From: Chryseobacterium daecheongense
GTDB lineage: Bacteria > Bacteroidota > Bacteroidia > Flavobacteriales > Weeksellaceae
Direction of reading: 5' to 3'
Length of the DNA: 64,000 nucleotides
Assembly: GCF_003729955.1 (NCBI RefSeq)
Contig: NZ_RJTX01000004.1
Coordinates: forward strand, 682,001 to 746,000
Positions 42,101-51,800 of the stretch are shown here, piece after piece. Position numbers and translations under genes: made by a program. Every line of letters starts with the position of its first letter. Position 1 is the first letter of the stretch. The notes under the pieces are model-generated. The model did no database searches and had not been told where the DNA came from. It worked only from the letters and a program-made list of their open reading frames with translations.

Positions 42101-43753
42101 TTAAGAATGAGGAAGCGAAATGTTGATTTTCAGCCCCTTTTCAGTTTCTAAGTCAAAAATAATTGTTCCTTTCATTGAATGAATACGGTTTTCCGTATTC
42201 CGTAACCCATTTTTAGGATTAAGCTTTTCCTGAATACCAATTCCGTTGTCTGAATAATAAATATGAGTGCTGTTTTTGGAGTTTTCAAAACGTATAACAA
42301 CAAGATCAGCAAGGCTATGCTTTTTCATATTAACCATCAGTTCCTGTAGTATATGATAAATTTCTTCTTGTTTAGAATCAGACAAATGATTCCATATTTT
42401 CTCTTCATTACCAACAATAAAGATCTTTCTGTTTTCATTTTGGAATGAACTTAAAAGCTGGGATACTTTATCTCTGAAATCTTCCTGATTATTAGAGCTA
42501 AGATTTTCATAAGAAATATCCCTGGACTTTTCATACACACTTTCCAGTTTATATAAAATCCTGTTTTTATCCATTTCTTCCTGATTTTCAATTTCAGTAA
42601 GAATTTGGTAAACACCATTGGCAACAACATCATGTACTTTTTTTGACATGGCAAGTTGGGTGTTTTTAAGATCAAGTTCGCTTTTCTGTTGTTGTATTTT
42701 CTGCTTTTTTCTAAACCATCCAAGGATAAGGACCAAGATTATAATGGCAATTACCAAAGCACCCAGTATAACAGATTGTCTTAAAATACGATTTTGCTTT
42801 TCAGTGATGATATTTTTTAACTGTTCAGTTTTGGATCGTATAATTGCAAAACGATTTTTGGAATTGTTTCTTGTGGTCTCCAAACTGTCTCTCAATAAAG
42901 TATAGGTATTGAAGTTTTCAGAATAATTTTCGGGATTAAGTCTTATTAATTTGTGTAGTGCTTCTAACCGATCGTCGGGACTTTTGTTTTTTTGAGCAAT
43001 TTTATACATTTCCTGAGCATAGAAAAGAGCTTTTGATTTCTCATCTTTCTTTATATAATAATCAGCAATAGTAGCCAGGCTTGAGTTGATTCCTGTATGA
43101 TCATTTTCCTGAATTCTGATTTTCCATGCTTCAGATAATTCCGGCATTGGATCATAATCATTGTTTTCCAGAAATTTTGTTTTGGCCAAATTGTTGAGAG
43201 CGCGAGCATAATCTTTTTGATCATGGGTTTTTATTGCTCTCTGAAAATACGCTTTTGCGGATTCTAAATCATATTGCTCTACATACGTATCCCCAATATT
43301 ATTATAAAATGCTAATGAATCTATTTTTGTTTTTGCAAGAGATAGTGCAAGATTGTAATAGTGAATTGCATCATCAAAATTCTTAAGATTTTTTGAGGCA
43401 ATCGCAATGGAATTATAGTTTTTTGAAGCGATGAGTTCGGAAATGCTGTCGTGCTTATTTTGCAACAATTTTTCTACTTCAATAGAGTTTGCAATACTTG
43501 TACGATAATCTCCGTTGTCGCATTCTATAATCGCGAGGTTGGTAATAGCACGTGCAGCTTCAATGCTGTCATGAATTTTTAAAAGATCATCTTTTGCTTT
43601 TGTGTAATAAACATAAGCAGAATCCGCATTTCCATTGTCTCTGAAATCTTGTGCTTTTAATAAGTTTTCGTTGGAAGCACCAACTGCATCTTGAAGTTTT
43701 TCTTTATTACAGCTAATAAAAGTTATTAGTATGAAAAAAATAATTCTTTTCAA
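42101..43753 (-). CDS. TPR-containing histidine kinase (HisKA_3/DesK type)
   Basis: 550 residues, TTG start (an in-frame TAG lies 12 bases upstream). Lipoprotein-like N-terminus MKRIIFFILITFISC. Residues 30-290 are TPR repeats in the periplasm, one membrane helix lies near 322-345, then the HisKA_3 helix with SKKVHDVVANGVYQ (phospho-His) and HATPase_c with DNGIGI and NGLRNTENRI. The sensor is therefore probably a TPR protein-interaction surface. Partner of the following response regulator. Confidence 0.9.
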   Translation of the reverse strand: MKRIIFFILITFISCNKEKLQDAVGASNENLLKAQDFRDNGNADSAYVYYTKAKDDLLKIHDSIEAARAITNLAIIECDNGDYRTSIANSIEVEKLLQNKHDSISELIASKNYNSIAIASKNLKNFDDAIHYYNLALSLAKTKIDSLAFYNNIGDTYVEQYDLESAKAYFQRAIKTHDQKDYARALNNLAKTKFLENNDYDPMPELSEAWKIRIQENDHTGINSSLATIADYYIKKDEKSKALFYAQEMYKIAQKNKSPDDRLEALHKLIRLNPENYSENFNTYTLLRDSLETTRNNSKNRFAIIRSKTEQLKNIITEKQNRILRQSVILGALVIAIIILVLILGWFRKKQKIQQQKSELDLKNTQLAMSKKVHDVVANGVYQILTEIENQEEMDKNRILYKLESVYEKSRDISYENLSSNNQEDFRDKVSQLLSSFQNENRKIFIVGNEEKIWNHLSDSKQEEIYHILQELMVNMKKHSLADLVVIRFENSKNSTHIYYSDNGIGIQEKLNPKNGLRNTENRIHSMKGTIIFDLETEKGLKINISLPHS

Positions 43754-43777
43754 TTTTTCTTCCTAAGATACAAAAAA

Positions 43778-43800
43778 GAGAGCAATATTGTATTGCTCTC
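43778..43800 (-). terminator. Terminator of the small peptide gene
   Basis: GAGAGCAATA pairs with TATTGCTCTC, loop TTG; on the minus strand six T follow. Confidence 0.88.
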
Positions 43801-43817
43801 GAACTCTTGAAATAGTA

Positions 43818-44018
43818 TTAAGGATTTATACCCGGTGTTGGTGCAGGAGGTTTTTGTCCCGTATTACCACCGGTATCTCCCTCATCTCCGCCAGTTTCAT
43901 TTCCGGGATCGGATTCTGAAGTCTGAGCTGTTACTATACTGGAATTATTATTGGATGGTATATCTACATTATTCCCTGAAAATGCTAAACCTAATAGCAT
44001 TAATAAGAATTGGATCAT
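43818..44018 (-). CDS. Small secreted Pro/Gly-rich peptide
   Basis: 66 residues. Signal-like MIQFLLMLLGLAFSGN, then a Ser/Asn/Glu region and an end GGNTGQKPPAPTPGINP rich in Pro and Gly. No family recognised. Own terminator downstream, and the next gene in the same direction is the TPR kinase, which fits a peptide or envelope role in signalling; that link is inference only. Confidence 0.55.
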   Translation of the reverse strand: MIQFLLMLLGLAFSGNNVDIPSNNNSSIVTAQTSESDPGNETGGDEGDTGGNTGQKPPAPTPGINP

Positions 44019-44057
44019 GTTTCTAAAAATTTAAAAATTGGTAATGTTCTTCTTCCT

Positions 44058-44075
44058 CTCGTGAGAGCTCACGAG
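44058..44075. repeat. 8-bp inverted repeat
   Basis: CTCGTGAG, AG, CTCACGAG; perfect arms with two central bases. Possible operator for the divergent peptide gene. Confidence 0.45.
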
Positions 44076-44281
44076 CTGTACACATGTTGAAGCGCTTCTT
44101 AAATTTTTGGGAAGTATGATGATCCAGAGTGAGAGTAAAATTTGCTTCCCAATTCAGATATTAATCCTCACTTTATCACATCAATAATGAAATCTGTTTT
44201 GTACATTTGCTCTGATAGCAAGTCAGAGTTATTTATGATTTCTGATGCAAAACTATGCTCGTTAAACACTGATGCATAGGA

Positions 44282-44328
44282 GAATTCCGAAGATTCCGGC
44301 CATTCTTTAGGAATTCCGAAGATTCCGG
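44282..44328 (+). repeat. 18-mer direct repeat, 29-bp period
   Basis: GAATTCCGAAGATTCCGG at 44282-44299 and again at 44311-44328. Each copy contains two ATTCCG half-sites 9 bp apart, so four half-sites in 45 bp. It lies 31 bp before ATG 44359. Confidence 0.7.
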
Positions 44329-44358
44329 ATGTAATAATTATTCGAGGTATTTGGAAAA

Positions 44359-45405
44359 ATGTTTACCAGTTATACAGATAGTGTTTTCAAAGCCTATCAA
44401 ATGAAAAAAGAGAAAGGGAAGCTTTCTCTGAATTTAGTTGCACCAACTCCTGCAAAACTGAAACAGGAGTGCTCTATTGTATATTCAGAAAGATATAAAG
44501 AGAAGGACGGCAAAACCTTAAGACTTTTTTTCCTGCCGAAAGATGACTCTACAGACTATGGGATAAGCATCAGAAATACAGATACTGATAGATTCAAACC
44601 GTTAAGTAATTTTTTAAAAGGAAAAACTTCGGAAACGGAGGATAAGAATATTGAATTATTGGCCTGGCTTATTGATTTTGAACCGCGTCCGTATAATTTT
44701 AAGTTTAATTATGAAGCAGAGCTGGGAGATCCTGATGACAATAAAACAGATTGGGAAGAGCTCTCTGTAAATGAAAGAGGTTATGGAAATTCTAAACAGA
44801 AAAACTTTTTAGAAAAAGAGAAAGATGAAAGCAAATATTCATCGGAAGGGGATGAAAAAAAAGGAAAAACTCCGGAATTAAGCTTAAAAAACATTCTTAT
44901 TGGAGGTGTCCTTAGCTGTTCTTTTATTTTAGCGGGATATTTGGGAATAAAGGATAAGGTAAAAAAAACAGAAAACTTTCAGGAAAAAATGACGGATAGC
45001 TCAGAGACGCGGAGAGGCATAATGGCAGAGCCATCAGATATTGTGAAAACGCCGATAATAGAGAGTAAAAAAGATAATAATGCCGGAGATAAAATTTCCA
45101 CTGTTTATATTCCTGCCAAAAAGGAAATGCAATGTATGTACTGGAAAGATGATCATTATCAGGAAGCTTTTTGTGATGATGAAAATGTTCCGGCTTCTTT
45201 AATTGCGATTAATAAGAATTTAGTAGAAAATTTTAAAAAGATCACCTTTCCGGATACTATTACGGAAAAATCAGTTGGTAAAATATGGTATTTAAAATCA
45301 GATGGTAAAATAGAGTTTTTTACTCATGAAGGAAACCACCCAACGAATCATAGGAAACTGAAAAAAATGACGAAATATATTTTAGATAAACATGTTTATA
45401 ATTAA
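44359..45405 (+). CDS. Single-pass membrane protein of unknown function
   Basis: 348 residues. Soluble N-terminal part (1-170), one membrane helix (about 177-197, ILIGGVLSCSFILAGYLG), a low-complexity charged linker and a C-terminal domain with two cysteines (QCMYWKDDHYQEAFCDD) ending in KIEFFTHEGNHPTNHRKLKK. No family recognised; the strand/DG-turn/helix order of the last 60 residues only vaguely recalls TonB C-terminal domains. Preceded by the 29-bp direct repeat. Confidence 0.6.
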   Translation: MFTSYTDSVFKAYQMKKEKGKLSLNLVAPTPAKLKQECSIVYSERYKEKDGKTLRLFFLPKDDSTDYGISIRNTDTDRFKPLSNFLKGKTSETEDKNIELLAWLIDFEPRPYNFKFNYEAELGDPDDNKTDWEELSVNERGYGNSKQKNFLEKEKDESKYSSEGDEKKGKTPELSLKNILIGGVLSCSFILAGYLGIKDKVKKTENFQEKMTDSSETRRGIMAEPSDIVKTPIIESKKDNNAGDKISTVYIPAKKEMQCMYWKDDHYQEAFCDDENVPASLIAINKNLVENFKKITFPDTITEKSVGKIWYLKSDGKIEFFTHEGNHPTNHRKLKKMTKYILDKHVYN

Positions 45406-45539
45406 AAAATGTTTCAGAACCAATTCTGCAGGACCAGGCGCAGACTCCCTACAGATCGAAGAATAAACGTCCTTCACAATAATTTAAAATTCAATTAAAA
45501 CGATTCACCTAATATTCCTTTAATTTCGTCCTTTTTAAG

Positions 45540-47330
45540 ATGAATAAAGGAATATTCTCATTTTTACTGTTTGGGTTTTCTTTGTGTTGGGCTCAGCAAA
45601 AGCCGGTGCAGATTGCTTTTCTGTCAGATGTGCATTTTCAGGATTTGTACGGAAGATTTTCGGATCATGATTTTAAAGGGATCATCAATCCTAAAACGGG
45701 AAAACCAACCATTCTGAGAACAATGGATTCTCAATTGCATTCGACCAGAATTTTTAATGAAAATTATTTTGCCTTCTTAAAAGCCCTGGATGATATTGCC
45801 GCTAAAGGAATTAAAATTGTAGCCATGCCCGGCGATTTTTCGGATGACGGACAAGCATATAATATTCGCGGATTACACAAAATTTTAGAAAAATATCATA
45901 AAAGATATGGGATCAATTTTTATATCACAACAGGAAATCATGATCCGGTTGGTCCGTTCCGGCAGAATGCAGGAAAGGATGATTTTCTAGGACAGGACGG
46001 GAGCCCATTAGGAATTTATAGCAAAGAAAATATTGGAAAAATCAAGAATAAGATTATAACAAAAGACATTGCAGAATCCGGGTATTTGGAAATTTTGGAT
46101 GAATTAAGAGACTTTGGTTTTTATCCTAAAAAAGAGAATTTATTTTGGAGTACACCTTTCAATTTTCAGGCTGTTAAAAATTATTCTTACGAAAAAGTTC
46201 TGCAAAATGCTGATTATTCCAAAAGAATCTATGAAGTTTCAAAAGGTTTTTCTGTTCCGGATTTAAGTTATATCGTCGAACCCGTAAAAGGAATCTGGAT
46301 GATTGCCATCGATGGAAACACCTACATTCCGAAAAATGTAAATGAAAAACCAGATAATCCTTCCAATTATAAAGGAGCAAGTATCGGTTACAATAACGTT
46401 CTTACCAACAAAAGGCATTTGATCGATTGGATGAAAAAAATCACAGAAGAAGCAAAATTGAACGGAAAAACTGTTATTGCATTTACACATTATCCAATGA
46501 TTGATTTCAATGATGGTGCTACAAAAGAAATTGAAAATGTATTGGGCGAAAAGAAATGGCAGCTGGAAAGAGTTCCCGAAGAGGATGTTGCAAAAGCCTT
46601 TGCTGAAGCCGGATTACAGATTCATTTTGCGGGACATATGCACATCAACGATACCGGAATCCGGAAAATAGGGAATAAAATATTGGTGAATGTCCAGGTT
46701 CCATCACTAGCGGCTTATCTTCCGGCATATAAAATTCTAACAATTCATTCATCTGGAAAAATGGAGGTGCAAACAGAAGTTTTAAATGATGTTCCGAATT
46801 TTGATGAGCTATTTCCACTTTACGAAAAAGAATATGATGCTTTAAGAAAAAATGGAAATAAAACCCTTTGGAATAAGGATATTTTGCATTCGGAAACGTA
46901 TCATGATTTTATGCTGTTTCACCTTAAAGAATTGGTTAGATTGAGAATGATTCCGGAAGATTGGCCGAGGGATTTCATTGAAAAAGTGGAAAAATTGAAT
47001 GGTGAGGATCTGTTGTTATTAGTTCAAAATAAAGATCAAATAAAGGAAAGTGAAATTGATTCTAAAGCTTTCCAGAAATGGTTTTTTGGAGATGCTTTAC
47101 TGGATTTATACAAGTTTCAGTCCGCTGATGAACTGGCAAAAAAAGATATCCCAAAAGAAAGATTACAGCAATATTATATATTAGAAAAATTGTTTCAGAA
47201 AAGTAAATCACAAGATCCATTTGTTTTGCAATTAAAATCTGTTTTTAAAATTCTTTCTTTACTTTCAAACGGCGATCCGGCGGATCATTTTGAAATAGAT
47301 CTGAAAAAACAGAAGATTAAACGGTTGTGA
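45540..47330 (+). CDS. Secreted calcineurin-like metallophosphoesterase
   Basis: 596 residues. Signal peptide MNKGIFSFLLFGFSLCWAQ. Di-metal phosphoesterase motifs in order: LSDVHFQD (DxH), PGDFSDDG (GD), TGNHDPVG (GNHD), AFTHYPMID (H) and FAGHMHIND (GHxH). The C-terminal 200 residues are helical and unrecognised. Phosphodiester or phosphomonoester hydrolase of the envelope; substrate unknown, but its neighbour is a PI-PLC. Confidence 0.9.
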   Translation: MNKGIFSFLLFGFSLCWAQQKPVQIAFLSDVHFQDLYGRFSDHDFKGIINPKTGKPTILRTMDSQLHSTRIFNENYFAFLKALDDIAAKGIKIVAMPGDFSDDGQAYNIRGLHKILEKYHKRYGINFYITTGNHDPVGPFRQNAGKDDFLGQDGSPLGIYSKENIGKIKNKIITKDIAESGYLEILDELRDFGFYPKKENLFWSTPFNFQAVKNYSYEKVLQNADYSKRIYEVSKGFSVPDLSYIVEPVKGIWMIAIDGNTYIPKNVNEKPDNPSNYKGASIGYNNVLTNKRHLIDWMKKITEEAKLNGKTVIAFTHYPMIDFNDGATKEIENVLGEKKWQLERVPEEDVAKAFAEAGLQIHFAGHMHINDTGIRKIGNKILVNVQVPSLAAYLPAYKILTIHSSGKMEVQTEVLNDVPNFDELFPLYEKEYDALRKNGNKTLWNKDILHSETYHDFMLFHLKELVRLRMIPEDWPRDFIEKVEKLNGEDLLLLVQNKDQIKESEIDSKAFQKWFFGDALLDLYKFQSADELAKKDIPKERLQQYYILEKLFQKSKSQDPFVLQLKSVFKILSLLSNGDPADHFEIDLKKQKIKRL

Positions 47331-47339
47331 TTTTTATTT

Positions 47340-47357
47340 TCCACGGATTTCACAGAT
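47340..47357 (-). repeat. Nonamer-period repeat, ATCTGTGnA family
   Basis: On the minus strand reads ATCTGTGAA then ATCCGTGGA; same family as 11076-11102, opposite orientation. Confidence 0.5.
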
Positions 47358-47410
47358 GTTTGTGTTTACCAGTGAAAAAGATTTGTGATATGAATATTTA
47401 AAAAACAGAA

Positions 47411-47434
47411 AAGACCATCAATTCTGACGGCCTT
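47411..47434 (-). terminator. Terminator of the PI-PLC gene
   Basis: Minus-strand AAGGCCGTCA pairs with TGATGGTCTT through two G-U pairs (A-C mismatches on the other strand), loop GAAT, followed by TTCTGTTTTTT. The strand asymmetry shows which gene it serves. Confidence 0.75.
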
Positions 47435-47463
47435 CTCATATAAATCTAATCGTAAAAAATGTT

Positions 47464-48531
47464 CTATTTTCCGTTCACAGGATTCTTTCTCTCATATGTA
47501 TTGTTGTCAAAACTAATTTTATAGTTTGATTTAAAAAGTTTGCTCGGCAGGTAGTAATCTGTCGTAATAACCTGTGCCCCGCTTTCCTTTGCTTTTTCAA
47601 ATCTTGAATAATCTTCTTTCCTTGCTTCCATCGTATCTGCATCGGCTCTGGTTCTGATAATATAGCCCCGTTTCACCAATTCGGCAATTTTCGGACTTGG
47701 ATCATTCATAAATAATACTGCAGACTCAGGAGTTCCTGGCGTTGAATTTGTAAAAATCATTCTTCCTTTTAAAGATGGATGATCTTTCATATACAAGTCT
47801 CTGTTTTCACTATTGTTATCAAGTACAAACAGGAATTTTCCTTTGGCATCTTTCACTTTTGGCCAGTTTTTGTTTAAAACGGCTTCATTCAATGTTTTGT
47901 AAGAACCGCGAATATCATCCGGAGTGATGATTTTATTTTTCCCTAAATATTTTTTCAGCTCATTATCGAGATCATCAAAAAGTTTTGAAGTATAATGTTC
48001 AGGCTCTGTCCCGAATCGGTTGGCTTTTCCGTCTTTCGGTTCAAGGGTAATAAAAATAGGATCATGATCGGGGTGGGCATCAGACCATTTTTTCAGATCT
48101 TTCAGGCAATCTTCCAATGTGTAGTACCAAGTCTGATAATCAATATCCGTAATATGGATCATTTTATAACCCGGTTCTTTCATTTTTCCTTCAGGATCGA
48201 AAGGCTGGGATGTTTTTACCAGATCCAGAATTTTAGGATGGGCATATTTTCCGCCTTTACTGTCTGCATAAACATCAATTTCAAGGTTTCTTAATCCCAG
48301 ATCCAGTTGTTGAGGTATTGGGATGTGTTCGTATTGGATCCTCGGAAGAAAATTCATCGAATCTTTTTGGGATAAATAACTGTAAACTTCAGGAAGAATC
48401 GCCTTTTTATAAGAATTGTGCGAACCGATCACCTGAATTTCATTGATCTTTAAATTGTTTAAATTTTGTGATTGCGACCGGAAAAGGTTTAATGAAGATA
48501 AAAATAAACCTAGTACAACTGCCTTTTTCAT
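47464..48531 (-). CDS. Secreted Ca2+-dependent phosphoinositide phospholipase C
   Basis: 355 residues from ATG 48531 (signal MKKAVVLGLFLSSLNLFRSQ); an open extension upstream lacks a signal peptide. PI-PLC-C1 type: catalytic His in VIGSHNSYKKAI, NLEIDVYAD, a second His region (KYAHP), FITLEPKDGK and the C-terminal VITTDYYLPS. Cleaves phosphatidylinositol-type head groups. It converges with the metallophosphoesterase and diverges from the SusC gene. Confidence 0.88.
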   Translation of the reverse strand: MKKAVVLGLFLSSLNLFRSQSQNLNNLKINEIQVIGSHNSYKKAILPEVYSYLSQKDSMNFLPRIQYEHIPIPQQLDLGLRNLEIDVYADSKGGKYAHPKILDLVKTSQPFDPEGKMKEPGYKMIHITDIDYQTWYYTLEDCLKDLKKWSDAHPDHDPIFITLEPKDGKANRFGTEPEHYTSKLFDDLDNELKKYLGKNKIITPDDIRGSYKTLNEAVLNKNWPKVKDAKGKFLFVLDNNSENRDLYMKDHPSLKGRMIFTNSTPGTPESAVLFMNDPSPKIAELVKRGYIIRTRADADTMEARKEDYSRFEKAKESGAQVITTDYYLPSKLFKSNYKISFDNNTYERKNPVNGK

Positions 48532-48601
48532 TGCATCAATTTTTGTAACGACGAAATTAAGCACTCATCTTTTCAGGCTGGTTATATATTATGTTAAGTG
48601 T

Positions 48602-48629
48602 TTTTTAAGATTGCGTAACATCTTAAAAA
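48602..48629. repeat. 10-bp inverted repeat in the PI-PLC/susC region
   Basis: TTTTTAAGAT and ATCTTAAAAA around an 8-base loop; contains one of the two GTAACATCTT words. Confidence 0.5.
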
Positions 48630-48784
48630 TGCTATTTTTTAAATGATTGATATTTAATATGTTGATATTTTCTCATTTTGGGATATTTATATTTTATTGA
48701 CTTTAAGATAATACTCTGTTAAAACGATTTTGTGGTAGATCCTTTTACTTTGTATGCCGAAATAAAAACTAACGATGGCTTAAA

Positions 48785-48826
48785 ATGAAAACCACTGTTG
48801 CGGGAACAACAGCGGCTTTTTATTAA
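48785..48826 (+). promoter_or_regulatory. Leader ORF with hairpin (possible attenuator of susC)
   Basis: ATG 48785 opens a 13-codon frame (MKTTVAGTTAAFY, TAA). The hairpin CCACTGTTG/CAACAGCGG (48792-48814, one mismatch) and the T-run lie wholly inside it. The susC ATG follows 36 bases later. Confidence 0.45.
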
Positions 48827-48862
48827 GCAATGTAACATCTTGCAATTACTTTACTTAATGAT

Positions 48863-51800
48863 ATGTACCACAAAATTAATTTTTTTAAGTTTAAAAAGCT
48901 AATTCCTATAGCATTAATATTTTTGGTGGCAAACCAGGTTAATGCTGAAGGTCTTACAATGAGCCATCCTGTATTTTCACAGGTGAATGAAACGATCACG
49001 GGTGTTGTTCAGGATCAGGAAGGCAAACCGGTAGAAGGCGCAAAAATCACGGTTGTAGAAACGGGTGAAACTGCTACTTCGGATGCGGCGGGGAATTTCA
49101 GTATTTCGGCAAATATCGGACAAACCTTATCTGTTTCTTATGACGGATATACAGAACAGATGGTGAAAATTTCAGGCACATCAGTTTCTGTTAGTCTTAC
49201 GTCTAAAAAAGAAACAACTTCCATCGAAGAAGTAACTTTGGTTGGGTATGGTTCTCAGAAAAAATCTGATTTAACGGGGGCTGTAAGTCAGTTGAAAACT
49301 GAAAATTTCAAAGAAGGAATGAATATCTCTGTTGATAACCTAATGCAGGGGAAAATCGCGGGCGTCCGTATCGTTCAGTCGAGCGGTGAACCGGGAGCCG
49401 GGGTGAATGTTTCGATCAGGGGAATTGGTTCCATCAGAAGCGGAAGTACTCCATTATTTGTTGTCGACGGTGTTCCGTTAAGCAATGATGCGGTAAGTGC
49501 AACAGGTCCGAATATTGGTTTAGGAAATGCTCAGGCAAAAAATCCATTAAATTTTTTAAATACAAGTGATATTGAATCCATCACTGTTTTAAAGGATGCT
49601 TCTGCAGCTGCAATCTATGGAGCGAGAGGTTCCAATGGGGTGGTTTTGGTAACGACAAAAAGAGGAAAAAGGGGAGAGCCGATGTTTACGTATGATACAT
49701 ATTTGGGTTTTTCCTCTGTGATTAAAAAATTAGATTTATTAACTGCAGATGAATACAGAGCTGCAGGAATAGACAAATCTTACGATCATGGCGGAAATAC
49801 TGATTGGCAGGATGAAATTTACAGAAATGCAGTTTCATCAAATCATTCGGTTTCATTCTCAAAATCTACGGAAACTGGAAATTATTTTGCATCAATTGCT
49901 CATATGGATCAGGATGGTATCGTACTGAACAGCAATTTCCGAAGAACAACAGCCCGCCTGAATGCAGAAGAATCTTTCTTCGATAACAAAAGATTAAAGA
50001 TTAAACTAAATCTTACAGCAAGTGATATCAAGGAAACCGGGATTCCAAATGGTGCCAACGCTGGATCTGACGGACAGGTGATTATCCATGCCTTAATGGC
50101 GAATCCTACACGTTCCGTATATGATGAAAACGGTATGTATACGAACTTTAATATGAACGCTCACTACAATCCGTTATATTTATTGAGTGTTTATAATGAT
50201 AAAACCAATACATTCAGAGTGTTGGGAAATACCGAAGCCACACTAAGAATCTTACCGGGACTGAATTATAAATTCAATTTGGGGATTGATAAAACAATGT
50301 CGGAGAGAAACACAACGATGTATCCGAACATTACAGACAGAACTCCGAAAGGAGCCTACACACAGGCAAACCTTGAATCTCTAAACGTATTGCTGGAACA
50401 TTATTTAACTTATGATTTTAATGTAAATAAGCACGGATTCAATTTACTGGCAGGCTTCTCATATCAGAAATTCAAGTTTTCAGGAACTTATTTCGGAGTG
50501 AGAAACTTCGTTGGACAAGGAACTGGAGTTCCACCGGAAATCAATCCTGGATATTCGGGAGAAGCATTTATTCCGGGAGCGGGTTATGCTCAGGAAAACG
50601 AATTGCAATCCTATTTCGGGAGGGTAAATTATAATTTTGATAAAAAATATTTATTAACAGCGTCATTAAGAGCCGATGGTTCTACGCGTTTCGGGCTGAA
50701 TAACAAATACGGGTATTTCCCTTCTGTAGCTGTCGGCTGGACGATTTCAAATGAAAATTTCTTAAAAGATTCAAATATTATTAATGAATTAAAATTAAGA
50801 GGAAGCTGGGGACAAACTGGAAACCAGGAGGTTCCGAACAAAATTACACAGGCAAGTTACTCGTTATCCCAGGGTTCAGGATATTATTTATATGATAATT
50901 TAAATCTGATCAATGGGGTTACGGTAAACAGAACAGCCAATCCGGATCTGAAATGGGAAGTTGTGGAGCAAACGAATATCGGTACGGATTTCAGCTTATG
51001 GAAAAATAAATTGTATGGTTCACTGGAATATTACAACAAAACAACAAAAGATCCTATTTTAAATATTCCTTCAGGTGCACTAAGCCCAACAAGTACAATC
51101 TGGAAAAATGTTGATGCGCAAATCGTAAATAAAGGATTTGAATTCTCATTAGGGTCAGAAATTATAAAAAATGAAAATTTCACGTGGAATCTTGACATAA
51201 ATGGAGCGACAGTAAATAATGTGGTGAAAGATCTTCCGGTTTCAGAGATTTATTCGGGAGAGGTTTCAGGGCCAGGACTTTCAGGAGTTACAGCGAATAT
51301 TTACAGAAACGGTTATGAAGCAGGATCTTTCTTTATGTTAAATTATTTGGGCATTGACGCCAACGGAAAATATATTTACGAAGATGTAGACGGAGATGGA
51401 AAGATCGGGCCGAAAGACAGGAAAATTTTCGAAGGAGCGATTCCTAACTTCACTTTTGGGATCAATTCTTATATGAAATACAAAAAATTTGATTTTGCAT
51501 TTTCATTCATCGGACAAACAGGAGGTTACTTGGTAAATAATACAGCTTTAGATTTAAATATCAACAACTTAGCATCAGACAGAAATGTTTTAAAGAACTT
51601 TTATGAATCAGGAGCAAGCTTCACTAATCAGCCTCAATTATCTACTCTGTATCTTGAAAAATCAGACTTTATCCGGTTGAATAATGTAAGGCTAGGATAT
51701 ACTTTCGATATCAATCAGCTGAAATTTTTGAGAAGCATCAATCTTTATGTGAGTGCTCAGAATTTATTTACAATTACCAGCTATTCCGGTTATGATCCTC

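Larger units (their letters stand above)
44019..44358. other. 340-bp intergenic region with repeats
   Basis: Between divergent genes. Holds a short dyad (44058-44075, CTCGTGAG/CTCACGAG with AG between) and two copies of an 18-mer at 29-bp spacing (44282-44328). No ORF of note and no exact TAnnTTTG box was found. Confidence 0.6.
48532..48862. other. 331-bp divergent region before susC
   Basis: Holds a 10-bp hairpin (48602-48629), GTAACATCTT twice (48615-48624, 48832-48841), a weak -33/-7 pair (TTTTG at 48728, TACTTTG at 48746), and a 13-codon reading frame (48785-48826) that contains a terminator-like hairpin. No other gene. Confidence 0.65.

Noticed and set aside
43835..44026. 63-codon plus-strand frame opposite the small peptide
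   Set aside because: Covers the same DNA as the secreted peptide gene, which has a signal peptide and its own terminator.
44282..44328. CRISPR-like array
   Set aside because: Only two 18-bp copies with an 11-bp gap; no spacers of constant length and no cas genes.
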